Shown: one piece after another, positions 1 through 7,885 of the stretch | Position numbering within the stretch: position 1 is the first letter of the stretch | How the letters are laid out: each line of letters opens with the position of its first letter | Assembly (NCBI GenBank): GCA_021797025.1 | Contig: JAKAAK010000004.1 | Coordinates: 1 to 32,709, forward strand | Length of the DNA: 32,709 nt | Reading direction: 5' to 3' | Source: Thermoplasmata archaeon | GTDB taxonomy: Archaea > Thermoplasmatota > Thermoplasmata > Thermoplasmatales > Thermoplasmataceae | The notes under the pieces: generated by a model | The model's database searches: none | What the model was told of the DNA's origin: nothing | The model's input: only the letters and a program-made list of their open reading frames with translations | Translations under genes and position numbers: made by a program

Positions 1-351
1 ATGTACAAGGCTGAGAGGGCCGGTAAATACTGTGTAAAGGTAAACCCCAGGAATACATCCAAGATGTGCTCTTATTGCGGCAGTATAATAGGGGAACAGA
101 CCCTTGATGACAGGGAGTACCATTGCATTAATTGTGGCTTATCTATGGACAGGGATGACAATGCTGCAATCAATGTACTGCATGCAGGGTTCAGAAAGAT
201 ATTCAATAACTTTATTATAATGAAACCAAAGAAGAGCAGGCATAAGAAGAGAAAGATACCCACGGACTGTGGGGAATGTATGCCCGTGGAGGGGAAGCCT
301 ATACCTGATAAGGCAAGTTTTTCTGTGGAAGCGGGAAGCTCCTATATTTAG
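1..351 (+). CDS. tnpB: TnpB (IS200/IS605-type) C-terminal part, cut by window edge
   Basis: This is the C-terminal part of a TnpB protein, the RNA-guided nuclease carried by IS200/IS605-type elements. The 116 visible residues contain the four-cysteine zinc ribbon (CSYCG near residue 23 and CINCG near 42), followed directly by DRDDNAAINVL, which carries the last acidic residue of the split RuvC site. The N-terminal RuvC part lies outside the window. The frame is open from base 1 to a TAG stop at 349-351, so nothing suggests decay in the visible part. The ATG at base 1 is simply where the window begins and is probably not the gene start. No TnpA transposase is visible, so the element could be a TnpB-only copy. 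Confidence 0.93.
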   Translation: MYKAERAGKYCVKVNPRNTSKMCSYCGSIIGEQTLDDREYHCINCGLSMDRDDNAAINVLHAGFRKIFNNFIIMKPKKSRHKKRKIPTDCGECMPVEGKPIPDKASFSVEAGSSYI

Positions 352-358
352 ATAGGAG
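339..358 (+). repeat. IS right-end hairpin overlapping the tnpB stop
   Basis: CTCCTAT (339-345) pairs perfectly with ATAGGAG (352-358) across a six-base loop, ATTTAG, which contains the tnpB stop codon. In IS200/IS605 elements such hairpins are bound by the Y1 transposase and also form the 3' part of the TnpB guide RNA (omega/reRNA). The pairing is read directly; the role is inferred from the family. Confidence 0.7.
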
Positions 359-376
359 AGAATGTCACAAAGATAT

Positions 377-1162
377 TCATACAGATTTAACGGCCCCGCC
401 GTCTATCTGTATATTCGTTCCACTGATATACGATGCAAGACCAGAACACAGAAACGCAACAAGATTGCCTATTTCCTCCGGCATCCCGAACCTGCCCAAT
501 GGTATTTCTGATTTGAGACCTGTTTCAACTTCAGCTACTGTTTTACCCGAAGAATTGGCATTTTTCGCGATTATATTTTGCAATCTTTGTGTATAGAAAT
601 AACCCTGTGATATTGAATTTACTGTAATATTGTATTTACCGAGCTCAATTGAAAGGGTTTTACCCAGGGCAACAACAGCAGATCTTAATGAATTTGAAAT
701 GGCAAAGTTTTGCAGGGGATTTTTTGTTGTCATGGATGTTACATATACGATTCTACCGTATCTTGATTTAATCATGTCCTCTCCACACATCTCCGACATC
801 CTGATCGTGGATTTCAGGATCATTTCTATGTTGTAATCCCAGTCAGAGTTGGTTAATTCCATGAATGGATCCACCCTGGGGTCCCCGTAGTTCATTACAA
901 GAAAATCAATCTTTCCGTATTTATCATGGGCTGAATCAATAACCCTTACTAAATCATCTTTCCGGGAGAGGTCCGCAGTTATGGCGTTTATTTCAGTCCC
1001 TGTTTTTTTCAGTATTTCAGTTTTTAGATTATCAATCTTTTCCTTCTTTCTAGAAAATGTTGTAATATTTGCACCATATTTTGTAAGTACTGATATTATT
1101 CCCTTCCCTATACCGGTGCTTCCCGCACAAACTATTCCATTCCTGCCTTTGAGGTCTTCCAT
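377..1162 (-). CDS. SDR-family protein with degenerate catalytic site
   Basis: A 261-residue short-chain dehydrogenase/reductase fold protein. The N-terminal nucleotide-binding turn reads CAGSTGIGKGI, an imperfect match to TGxxxGxG. The expected NNAG region reads VMNYGDP. The C-terminal PEEIGNLVAFLCSG and SGTNIQIDGG segments are typical of FabG-like SDRs. The catalytic YxxxK is absent: the aligned stretch reads AISNSLRSAVVAL, so Tyr and Lys appear to be replaced by Ser and Arg. This matches an SDR subgroup (ketoacyl-reductase-like, cd05344 type) known to lack the standard NAD motif and catalytic tetrad. The function is therefore uncertain. An AT-rich TATA-like stretch at 1181-1190 lies about 23 bases before the ATG, consistent with a leaderless mRNA. 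It is convergent with the tnpB element. Confidence 0.88.
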   Translation of the reverse strand: MEDLKGRNGIVCAGSTGIGKGIISVLTKYGANITTFSRKKEKIDNLKTEILKKTGTEINAITADLSRKDDLVRVIDSAHDKYGKIDFLVMNYGDPRVDPFMELTNSDWDYNIEMILKSTIRMSEMCGEDMIKSRYGRIVYVTSMTTKNPLQNFAISNSLRSAVVALGKTLSIELGKYNITVNSISQGYFYTQRLQNIIAKNANSSGKTVAEVETGLKSEIPLGRFGMPEEIGNLVAFLCSGLASYISGTNIQIDGGAVKSV

Positions 1163-1236
1163 TCAAATATAATATCAAGTTATAAATTAATATATCGAAA
1201 TCGGAAACTACCAGAAGAAACTTATGAAATAAATAA

Positions 1237-3591
1237 TTATATTTTATAATGTCTGAAAACGATGTTTTTTATTGAATCCATGAATACCATCCAGACAAAG
1301 GTTATTACTATGCTTATCACTATGAATTCCGGTGGGATTGCCGTAACTAGTATTCCGTAATATGAAAGCAGTGATATAACAAGTATGTCCAGTATGCTGG
1401 AAATCAGCAGAATATTTGATGGCCTGGAACTGAAGAACCTTTTTCTTTCCCTTACCATATACACTGTAAACTGCCCGGAGAATACAAGCATATCAAATAT
1501 GAATGTATGGAGTTCATTGATGCCAAGATGCGCATGCATGCCGATGTAAAGGAAAATAAAGCCCTCAATTACAAGCATTGATGAAAGTATAACGGATGAT
1601 GAAATCAGTGACCTGACCCGCCATTTTTCTGGCTTCAGTGAATAGCCTACATTATCCGTTGCTATGGACATTGTAACAAAATCGTTTGCAAATATTAACA
1701 GTATAACATCGAACGGTGTGGTAACAAAGAATCTTACCACAAAAAATGAAAGCGTAAGGAAGAATGCCACCTGGATAGTTTTCATGATTTTATTCAGTGT
1801 ATATGTGAGCATCCTCTGATAGATTCTTCTTCCCGATTTTATTCCGTCAACTATATCTGTAAGCCCGGGATGGGTTAAAACAACGCTTGCGGAAGCCTTT
1901 GCCACATCAGTGGCTGATGCAACGGCAACGCCGAATTCTGCCTGCTTCAGCGCCGGCGAATCATTTACTCCATCCCCGGTCATGCCGACTATGTGCCCGC
2001 TTTTCTGCAATGCCTTGACAATATAATATTTATCCTGTGGAAATACCTCAGCAAACACTGAACAATCCGATGACGACACAGCATTATTCTTTACGCTGGA
2101 GGTGTCGCATAATTTCTTGTCCAGCCCTATTTCACCTGCCACCTCCTCGGCTATTAGTCGGTTATCCCCTGTTATCATTACCGGTGAAACGTTTATATCC
2201 TTTAGATCGGAAATAAGCATTTTTGAATCCTTCCTTGGAGGGTCGTATAATGGTATAATTCCATTTATCTCCAGCTTATCTGTTCCTGTTGCTATTGCGA
2301 TAATTCTGAAACCCTGTGAAGAAAAATATTTAACATCGTCTATGTATGAATCGGGGATATTTCCGGATAGATTTGCGACAACCTGGGGTGCACCCTTTAT
2401 TATTCTGGTTTGAATTCCATTCTCCACTATTACTGCCTCTGTTCTTTTAATTGCCGGATCAAATGGCACAAATTTTGTTCTCAGTGAATAATCCGGCTTT
2501 ATGGATTTGGTTTCGGCGTAGTCCAGTATGGCATTATCTATGGGATCCTGGCTTTCCCTCTCAGATGCATACGATGCATAGAGTATAAGTCCCGATTCGT
2601 CTCCGGAATAAACTTTGGGTTCCCGGAGTGTGAGCTTATCCTCTGTTATGGTGCCGGTCTTATCCATGCACAGCGTATCCATGGATGCAGCATCCTCTAT
2701 TGCTGAAAGCCTCGTAACTATTTCCCCACGCTTGGACATATGAAGGGCACCGAGGGCCATTGCAATGGTAAATGTAGCAGGAAGTGCAACCGGAATGGAT
2801 GCTATAAGCACAACCAGGGCGAAGGGTATAACATCGGTGAGACTTACCCCCTCATAAATGGAGAAGAATACCAGTGCAATAACCAGAAGTACATCTATTG
2901 TTATTAAATCCTTGACTATGCTCATTATGAGCTCTTCTATGTGTGATTTTGTTTGTGCGCTTTCCACGAGTTCTGTGGTTTTACCGAAATAGGTTTTTGA
3001 ACCGGTTGACACAACCAAACCGTTTGCTTCACCACGTTTAACTATGGAACTGGAATACACAGTACCGTCCTTCTCTCTTGTCACGGATAGAGACTCTCCG
3101 GTAAGTGCAGACTGGTCAATCTCCAGTTCATTATCCATAATTTTTATGTCTGCGGGTATTACATCGCCAAGCCTGAGATGAACGACATCACCGGGAACGA
3201 GCATTCTTGCCGGTACGACCGACCATTTTTTATCCCGTAAAACCCTTGCCTGGACCGATAATTTCTGTTTCAGCAGTTCGACAGCATTATCTGCCTTGGA
3301 TTCCTGTGTGTAGGATATAACGCCGTTGAACATAACAAGGAACAGTATTATAATTGTGTCGTCGTATTTATGAAGAAAAAATGTTATGATAATGGTAACC
3401 TCAAGCATCCATGGGATCGGAGCCCAGAATTTTTTCAGAAATTTGATAATATTGCTCTGCTTCTTCTCAGCAACTTCATTATATCCATATTCTTGGATCC
3501 TGGTTTCCGCCTCGGCATTTGTCAGCCCGTCAGGAGTGGAGTTTAATTTCCGAAACATGTCATCCAGTGTGCTGTTATCCTGTTCGTCCAT
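1237..3591 (-). CDS. Plasma-membrane H+-transporting P-type ATPase (P3A)
   Basis: A 784-residue P-type ATPase, most like the P3A proton pumps of plants, fungi and some acidophilic archaea. Landmarks in order are the actuator TGES (164-167), the M4 motif SIPVALPA (about 265-272), the phosphorylated Asp310 in DKTGT, KGAP (399-402) in the nucleotide-binding domain, MITGD (about 472-476) and TGDGVNDSPALK (538-549). In M6, FANDFVTMS places Asp637 where plant H+-ATPases have the essential proton-binding Asp. There is no long C-terminal autoinhibitory domain. The likely role is expelling protons to hold near-neutral cytoplasm in acid. The ATG is supported by a TATA-like element around 3616-3626. The gene appears monocistronic. 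Confidence 0.93.
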   Translation of the reverse strand: MDEQDNSTLDDMFRKLNSTPDGLTNAEAETRIQEYGYNEVAEKKQSNIIKFLKKFWAPIPWMLEVTIIITFFLHKYDDTIIILFLVMFNGVISYTQESKADNAVELLKQKLSVQARVLRDKKWSVVPARMLVPGDVVHLRLGDVIPADIKIMDNELEIDQSALTGESLSVTREKDGTVYSSSIVKRGEANGLVVSTGSKTYFGKTTELVESAQTKSHIEELIMSIVKDLITIDVLLVIALVFFSIYEGVSLTDVIPFALVVLIASIPVALPATFTIAMALGALHMSKRGEIVTRLSAIEDAASMDTLCMDKTGTITEDKLTLREPKVYSGDESGLILYASYASERESQDPIDNAILDYAETKSIKPDYSLRTKFVPFDPAIKRTEAVIVENGIQTRIIKGAPQVVANLSGNIPDSYIDDVKYFSSQGFRIIAIATGTDKLEINGIIPLYDPPRKDSKMLISDLKDINVSPVMITGDNRLIAEEVAGEIGLDKKLCDTSSVKNNAVSSSDCSVFAEVFPQDKYYIVKALQKSGHIVGMTGDGVNDSPALKQAEFGVAVASATDVAKASASVVLTHPGLTDIVDGIKSGRRIYQRMLTYTLNKIMKTIQVAFFLTLSFFVVRFFVTTPFDVILLIFANDFVTMSIATDNVGYSLKPEKWRVRSLISSSVILSSMLVIEGFIFLYIGMHAHLGINELHTFIFDMLVFSGQFTVYMVRERKRFFSSRPSNILLISSILDILVISLLSYYGILVTAIPPEFIVISIVITFVWMVFMDSIKNIVFRHYKI

Positions 3592-3674
3592 AAAATCAAA
3601 AAATAATGTTAATATGAAATATAAATCTATTTAAAATTGTATAATTATTCAACAAAATCCTTTGAATATTTGGT

Positions 3675-4880
3675 TCATGCTTTCTGGCGTTCATCAACTG
3701 CCATATTTTTCTGATGCTTCAGATTTGAAATGAATATTGTTGAATTGCTCCCGTATTTTTTGAACAAGTATATTGCCGATGCTATAACCGGAATTATGAG
3801 TATGAAGAAGGAGTAATCATATCCAATGAATCCCAAAATATAACCAAATACCAGTGGGATAACCATGAATAATACATTGTTATATGCCATAAAATATGAA
3901 TTGGCCGCACTTCTCTGTTCAACGGTTGTCCCCCTGGCGATCATGATTGTGGACATCGGGAATATTGACCCATGAGGAATTCCCAGCAACATCATGAGTA
4001 GGATGAACTCCGTAAACGTGGAGAGAAAGGGAAACATGGAAAGTGCAAACCCTGTTATAATTATAGAAATAATCAGGGGGATTTTTATATGCTTTAAAGG
4101 GTGTATGGTAATGGCAATTCTTGTAAGGAATGATACGGAGAAGAAATAGATATATGGAGAATATGCGACTGCACCTGAAACATGAAATCTGGTTATCGCA
4201 TATAAGGTCAGGAAAATACTCAAGGCGGCAAAGGGAATATTGTATGTTGTTACTGTAAATATACTGGCCCTTAGGCCATCGTTTTTCATTACATTGACCC
4301 TGGTTTCGTTCTTTGTTTCAGGGAATTTTATCATAGTGGATACAATTATCCCCGCGATTACTACCGGTATAAAAACAAGGAATACATTCCTGTATGTCAC
4401 GAAGGTCAGTACATAATCCTCGATACTTGGTCCGAGGATAAGGCTAAGGCTGAGTCCTACTGAATAAAGCGAGATTAATCTTTCACGTTCTTTCTGATCC
4501 CTTAATAATGAGGATGAAGTGATGAGATTGGGCATCATGATGCCGTAAGCCAGTCCTGCGAATGCAGAAATTAGCCATATGGTTATGCCATTGGCAAAAT
4601 AATAACCTACCAGCGCTACCAGTATGGCAATGTTTGCACCGATGAACAGTTTCCTCCGTAGGCTGGAATTAAGTCTGGGGTTAATATAAAAAGTAACTGT
4701 GAAAGTAAACAAATATATAATGGCAGATATGATTCCCACCAGAAAACTTGAAAAACCAAGATCTATTTTTGCGATAAGTGGCACAGTGGTAATTATCATA
4801 TTGTTTGTTGCCCTCATCGAAAATGTCATTATTATTACTGTAATGGCGAGATATATAAAACTGATATTTTTCTTTTCCAT
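3675..4880 (-). CDS. MFS transporter
   Basis: A 401-residue polytopic membrane protein with about 12 hydrophobic segments and the two-half arrangement of the major facilitator superfamily. The cytoplasmic loop between helices 2 and 3 reads NPRLNSSLRRKLFIG, a degenerate form of the G-x-x-x-D-R-x-G-R motif. A basic stretch (RDQKERERL) lies in the loop before the fourth or fifth helix. The C-terminus is basic and soluble. The substrate cannot be told from sequence; the overall look is of drug/metabolite exporters. The start ATG is followed by a lysine-rich MEKKN segment and has a TATA-like stretch near 4905-4920. That AT-rich region also serves the divergent gene to the right. Confidence 0.85.
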   Translation of the reverse strand: MEKKNISFIYLAITVIIMTFSMRATNNMIITTVPLIAKIDLGFSSFLVGIISAIIYLFTFTVTFYINPRLNSSLRRKLFIGANIAILVALVGYYFANGITIWLISAFAGLAYGIMMPNLITSSSLLRDQKERERLISLYSVGLSLSLILGPSIEDYVLTFVTYRNVFLVFIPVVIAGIIVSTMIKFPETKNETRVNVMKNDGLRASIFTVTTYNIPFAALSIFLTLYAITRFHVSGAVAYSPYIYFFSVSFLTRIAITIHPLKHIKIPLIISIIITGFALSMFPFLSTFTEFILLMMLLGIPHGSIFPMSTIMIARGTTVEQRSAANSYFMAYNNVLFMVIPLVFGYILGFIGYDYSFFILIIPVIASAIYLFKKYGSNSTIFISNLKHQKNMAVDERQKA

Positions 4881-4972
4881 GAATATCTGTTATTTAATAT
4901 TACAAAATAATATATAAATATTTACCTACAAATTATATTTTAATAAAATGTTTATCAGTAAAATATATACAT

Positions 4973-4980
4973 ACTTATAT
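4973..4980 (+). promoter_or_regulatory. TATA-like box for the gene starting at 5002
   Basis: ACTTATAT is centred about 25 bases before the ATG at 5002, the spacing expected for a leaderless archaeal mRNA. It helps choose 5002 over the upstream ATG at 4948. Another AT-rich element near 4908-4921 could serve 4948, so this is not decisive. Confidence 0.45.
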
Positions 4981-5001
4981 CCCGGAATTGAATTTGTATA
5001 T

Positions 5002-5787
5002 ATGAAAAGTATTCTGCTTATGGACGGCGAGGAAAGCTTCGGTTTCCGATTTGCAAAAGATTTTGCCGATATTTATAAAATATACTTACTCTATCCACAA
5101 AAAGGAATGGAAAATTACATAGAATCAATTATGGAACTTCATGATGGTTTTGATTATATAATAAATAACTTCAATGTTCCATTTTATTCAACTAATATGA
5201 ATATGGAAATGGTTAAAGCGGTTCAGAAACTTATAAATTCCAGATTTGAACATGGAAAAAAGATACTTATATCAAACCAGATGGTCTATTCATCTTCTCT
5301 GGAACAGAAAACAGAGAAATCCATTACGGAACCGGAAACAACATACGGGAAGGTGATGCTAAATGCTGAGGAGCTTGTTAGGAGTAATGACCATTATATA
5401 ATAGCAAGAAGCGGTATGGCTTACGGAAAATGTACCTATAATATATATACCGATATACTTACTGCCATAAGGGGAAATATCCCGCTGAAACTGGATAATA
5501 ACGTGATACTGAATCCGGTACTAAACTCGGATCTCTCAATAATAGTTGGTCGGGCACTGGATGATATTGACCGGGATACCATTAACGCAGGAGGGGATGA
5601 TGCTATGACATTGTATCAATTCGGTAAACATCTTTATGATTCTATTCGTAATGATAGATGCCCATTTATAAGTTTAAATAATAGGCAGCCCCTGAATTAT
5701 AGTATGAGCTCAAACAGGGTGAAGAGTATGTATAAAATTCGATTTACAGGGATGGAGGACATGGATTTTCTGAATTTTATGAGATAA
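5002..5787 (+). CDS. RmlD-like NAD(P)-binding protein, catalytic residues not conserved
   Basis: The protein resembles the dTDP-4-dehydrorhamnose reductase (RmlD) branch of extended SDRs. It starts with a Rossmann-type strand (MKSILLMDGEESFGFRF), has IIARSGMAYGK where RmlD has its R-x-x-x-V/W-Y/F-G segment, and the late INAGGDDAMTLYQFG stretch matches the RmlD pattern in which a retrieved sugar-nucleotide is bound. The catalytic triad looks broken: ISNQMVY replaces the usual S-T-D-Y-V-F, and TYGKVMLNAE keeps Tyr but has Met at the YxxxK lysine. An upstream ATG at 4948 is possible, but the Rossmann strand begins at 5002 and a TATA-like ACTTATAT (4973-4980) sits about 25 bases before it. It could be a binding or regulatory protein, as with the RmlD-like MAT2B subunit. 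The real function is unknown. Confidence 0.7.
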   Translation: MKSILLMDGEESFGFRFAKDFADIYKIYLLYPQKGMENYIESIMELHDGFDYIINNFNVPFYSTNMNMEMVKAVQKLINSRFEHGKKILISNQMVYSSSLEQKTEKSITEPETTYGKVMLNAEELVRSNDHYIIARSGMAYGKCTYNIYTDILTAIRGNIPLKLDNNVILNPVLNSDLSIIVGRALDDIDRDTINAGGDDAMTLYQFGKHLYDSIRNDRCPFISLNNRQPLNYSMSSNRVKSMYKIRFTGMEDMDFLNFMR

Positions 5788-5803
5788 GCGGATTAAGAAT
5801 ATA

Positions 5804-6538
5804 TTATGGTGCATTGAGAAGTGTCCGTAAAAATGGCCTTACAGAAGAATAACTTATACTGTATCCGGCTGAAGTGTTTTGATTGCCAACCTTCACCGTA
5901 ATGGCATCGGAATTCATTTGAAAGGCATCTTCATCTGTGGCATCATCCCCTATGATGATCGCCTGTCTGTCAGAATTTCTTACCATTTTAATTGACTTAC
6001 CTTTGTTTATACCTGGTATCCTCAATTCAAGAATGTCTATGCCGGTGTACACCTCCATATTATATTGTAATGCTAGGGATTTAACTGCCTGAATTAGGGC
6101 GTCTCTTGTGCATTTGCTAAAAATGTTTCCCATATGGAATAATACGCCTCCTGATTTCCTGTAAATGTTAAGGCCGGAGAATATATCAATCATACAGTAG
6201 TTTTCCCTATACAGTTTGAGAGATAGCTCCTCATATTCATGAAAGCCGGGCATGAATAGTGTTTCACCGTTTATACGGAAGGTCGCGCCATGAAGCCCGA
6301 TTATGTTATATTCACCTATAAAGTTAGTTATTTCTTTTACATCCCTACCTGTAACTATGTATGTTTCATATGAACGGGCAAGTGATGATAGCAGGTTAAT
6401 CAATTCACCATCCGCCTGGTTGATTTCGGGATCCTTGATTATGGGAACAAGTGTCCCATCGTAATCTAGAAAAATCTGTGGTACTTTGTATTTTATGCTT
6501 TTCGCAACTTCAAATAGTTCATTTTCATGCATTATCAT
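5804..6538 (-). CDS. otsB: Trehalose-6-phosphate phosphatase
   Basis: A HAD-superfamily phosphatase that removes phosphate from trehalose 6-phosphate, the second step of the OtsA/OtsB pathway. It has all HAD motifs: FLDYDGTLVPI with the nucleophile Asp, IVTGRDV, the Lys in GINKGKSI, and IIGDDATDEDAF near the C-terminus. The length (about 245 residues) suits a stand-alone OtsB. Starts at 6556, 6538 and 6532 are all in frame. I prefer 6538 (MIMHENEL), which overlaps the otsA stop at 6525-6527 and implies translational coupling. It is the last gene of the trehalose operon and ends 16 bases from the convergent RmlD-like gene. Confidence 0.93.
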   Translation of the reverse strand: MIMHENELFEVAKSIKYKVPQIFLDYDGTLVPIIKDPEINQADGELINLLSSLARSYETYIVTGRDVKEITNFIGEYNIIGLHGATFRINGETLFMPGFHEYEELSLKLYRENYCMIDIFSGLNIYRKSGGVLFHMGNIFSKCTRDALIQAVKSLALQYNMEVYTGIDILELRIPGINKGKSIKMVRNSDRQAIIIGDDATDEDAFQMNSDAITVKVGNQNTSAGYSISYSSVRPFLRTLLNAP

Positions 6539-7856
6539 AATTACTGTCAGCAACATTTATAATTCTTCTGTACCACCAGTTGCTATTCTTTGTGATTACA
6601 TATTTCTTCATCTTTTCAAGCCTCAATTTTCTTTCCTCGCTGCTCATTTCCAGGGCACGTACGATGGAGCTTGCTATTTCATTTATGTTATTAGGATTCA
6701 CGATCAGCGCACCTTTCAATCCATCTGCCGAACCTGCAAATTTAGAAAGTACCAGAACACCTTTCCTGGTTGTTGCCACAAACTCCTTGCTCACAAGATT
6801 GAGGCCGTCAACCAGGGGTGTAATCAGGGCAATATCACCATTTGAGTAGAGAGTCAATAAAGACTTGAACGGTATCTTACGGTACATATAGATTATCGGA
6901 ACCCATGTAGAGGTACTGTACAGGCCATTTACCCTCCCGATTTCCATCTCCAGCTGGCGTTTTATTTCATCATATTCCGGAATTCCCGCCCTGCTGGGAG
7001 TGACATTCATTAAATATACAAATTTTCCGGCAAGATCTCTTCTGTAGCTAAGGACCTTATCGATGGCCTTTACCCTCTGGATAAGGCCCTTGGTATAATC
7101 CATCCTGTCTATGGAGAATATAATAGAAACTTTCTTCATGTGATGAAGCCCGTGTTTTCCAGTAAGTGGCTTGTAAAGTTTGGTATCGATGCCCAGGGGA
7201 ACAGCAAGAGTCCGGAGATGACTGACCAGATTAATATTGTTATACTCCAGTGTGTTCCGAAAATTTTTTTCATAAAGTCGTATATGGAATGTTATCAGGT
7301 TTGCCTTTGCAACGCTCCTTGCAAGAAATTTTCCCTCTGGAAGTATGCTGAAGAATTCAGGTGATACCCATGGAATATGCCACGAAAATATAATATTATT
7401 ATTTATACCCATATTCCTGAGTATTGATGGGACCATCATTAACTGGTAATCGTGGATCCAGATAGTAGTTTTACTGTCAATTTTTTCCATTATTGCATCA
7501 GCAAATTTTTCATTTGCAATATAATAATATTTGAACCCGGTGGCATCCAGCTTTATGTTATTCCTGAAGTAATGGAAAAGTGGCCATAGCACCCTGTTAG
7601 AATAGCTATTATAAAATCCAAGCTTCTCTTTATCGGTAAGGTATATTCGCCGGATCGTGTAACCTTCCACATCCTCTTCCTCATGCGCCCGGTCAATTCT
7701 GCTATCACCCCAGCAAACCCATCTGCCGCCATACCTCCTGAGAACGCTGTTCAGGGCAGTTGCGACCCCTCCAACGTTAGGCACTCTGATATTCTTGCCT
7801 CCCTGTGTGCGATAAGAAAAGGGCGCCCTACTGGTCACAATAAAAAGCTTATCCAT
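6525..7856 (-). CDS. otsA: Trehalose-6-phosphate synthase (GT20)
   Basis: A 443-residue retaining glycosyltransferase of family GT20 that joins a nucleotide-activated glucose to glucose 6-phosphate. Family landmarks in order: FIVTSRAPFSYR, VGGVATAL (phosphate-binding loop), WIHDYQLMMVPSILR, FSWHIPWVSPEFFSILP, a PLGID segment, FSIDRMDYTKGL with the donor-phosphate Arg and Lys, and PLVDGLNLVSKEFVA with the donor-binding Asp. Compared with the E. coli motif LRDGMNLVAKEY, the Arg before that Asp is Val here. The ATG lies 29 bases after the end of the GH15 gene and overlaps otsB, so the three genes probably share a transcript. Confidence 0.92.
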   Translation of the reverse strand: MDKLFIVTSRAPFSYRTQGGKNIRVPNVGGVATALNSVLRRYGGRWVCWGDSRIDRAHEEEDVEGYTIRRIYLTDKEKLGFYNSYSNRVLWPLFHYFRNNIKLDATGFKYYYIANEKFADAIMEKIDSKTTIWIHDYQLMMVPSILRNMGINNNIIFSWHIPWVSPEFFSILPEGKFLARSVAKANLITFHIRLYEKNFRNTLEYNNINLVSHLRTLAVPLGIDTKLYKPLTGKHGLHHMKKVSIIFSIDRMDYTKGLIQRVKAIDKVLSYRRDLAGKFVYLMNVTPSRAGIPEYDEIKRQLEMEIGRVNGLYSTSTWVPIIYMYRKIPFKSLLTLYSNGDIALITPLVDGLNLVSKEFVATTRKGVLVLSKFAGSADGLKGALIVNPNNINEIASSIVRALEMSSEERKLRLEKMKKYVITKNSNWWYRRIINVADSNYDNA

Positions 7857-7885
7857 GAAAATATAATACCTGATAATTAAAAAGT

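Larger units (their letters stand above)
1..358 (+). mobile_element. Right end of an IS200/IS605-type element
   Basis: The tnpB reading frame runs into a subterminal hairpin at 339-358, the normal arrangement at the right end of this family. The element therefore ends shortly after 358, and at most about 18 bases separate the hairpin from the stop codon of the convergent SDR gene at 377. The left end and exact cleavage site cannot be defined here. Confidence 0.7.

Noticed and set aside
4948..5001. N-terminal extension of the RmlD-like protein from ATG 4948
   Set aside because: The 18 extra residues precede the Rossmann strand and overlap the TATA-like element that suits the start at 5002.
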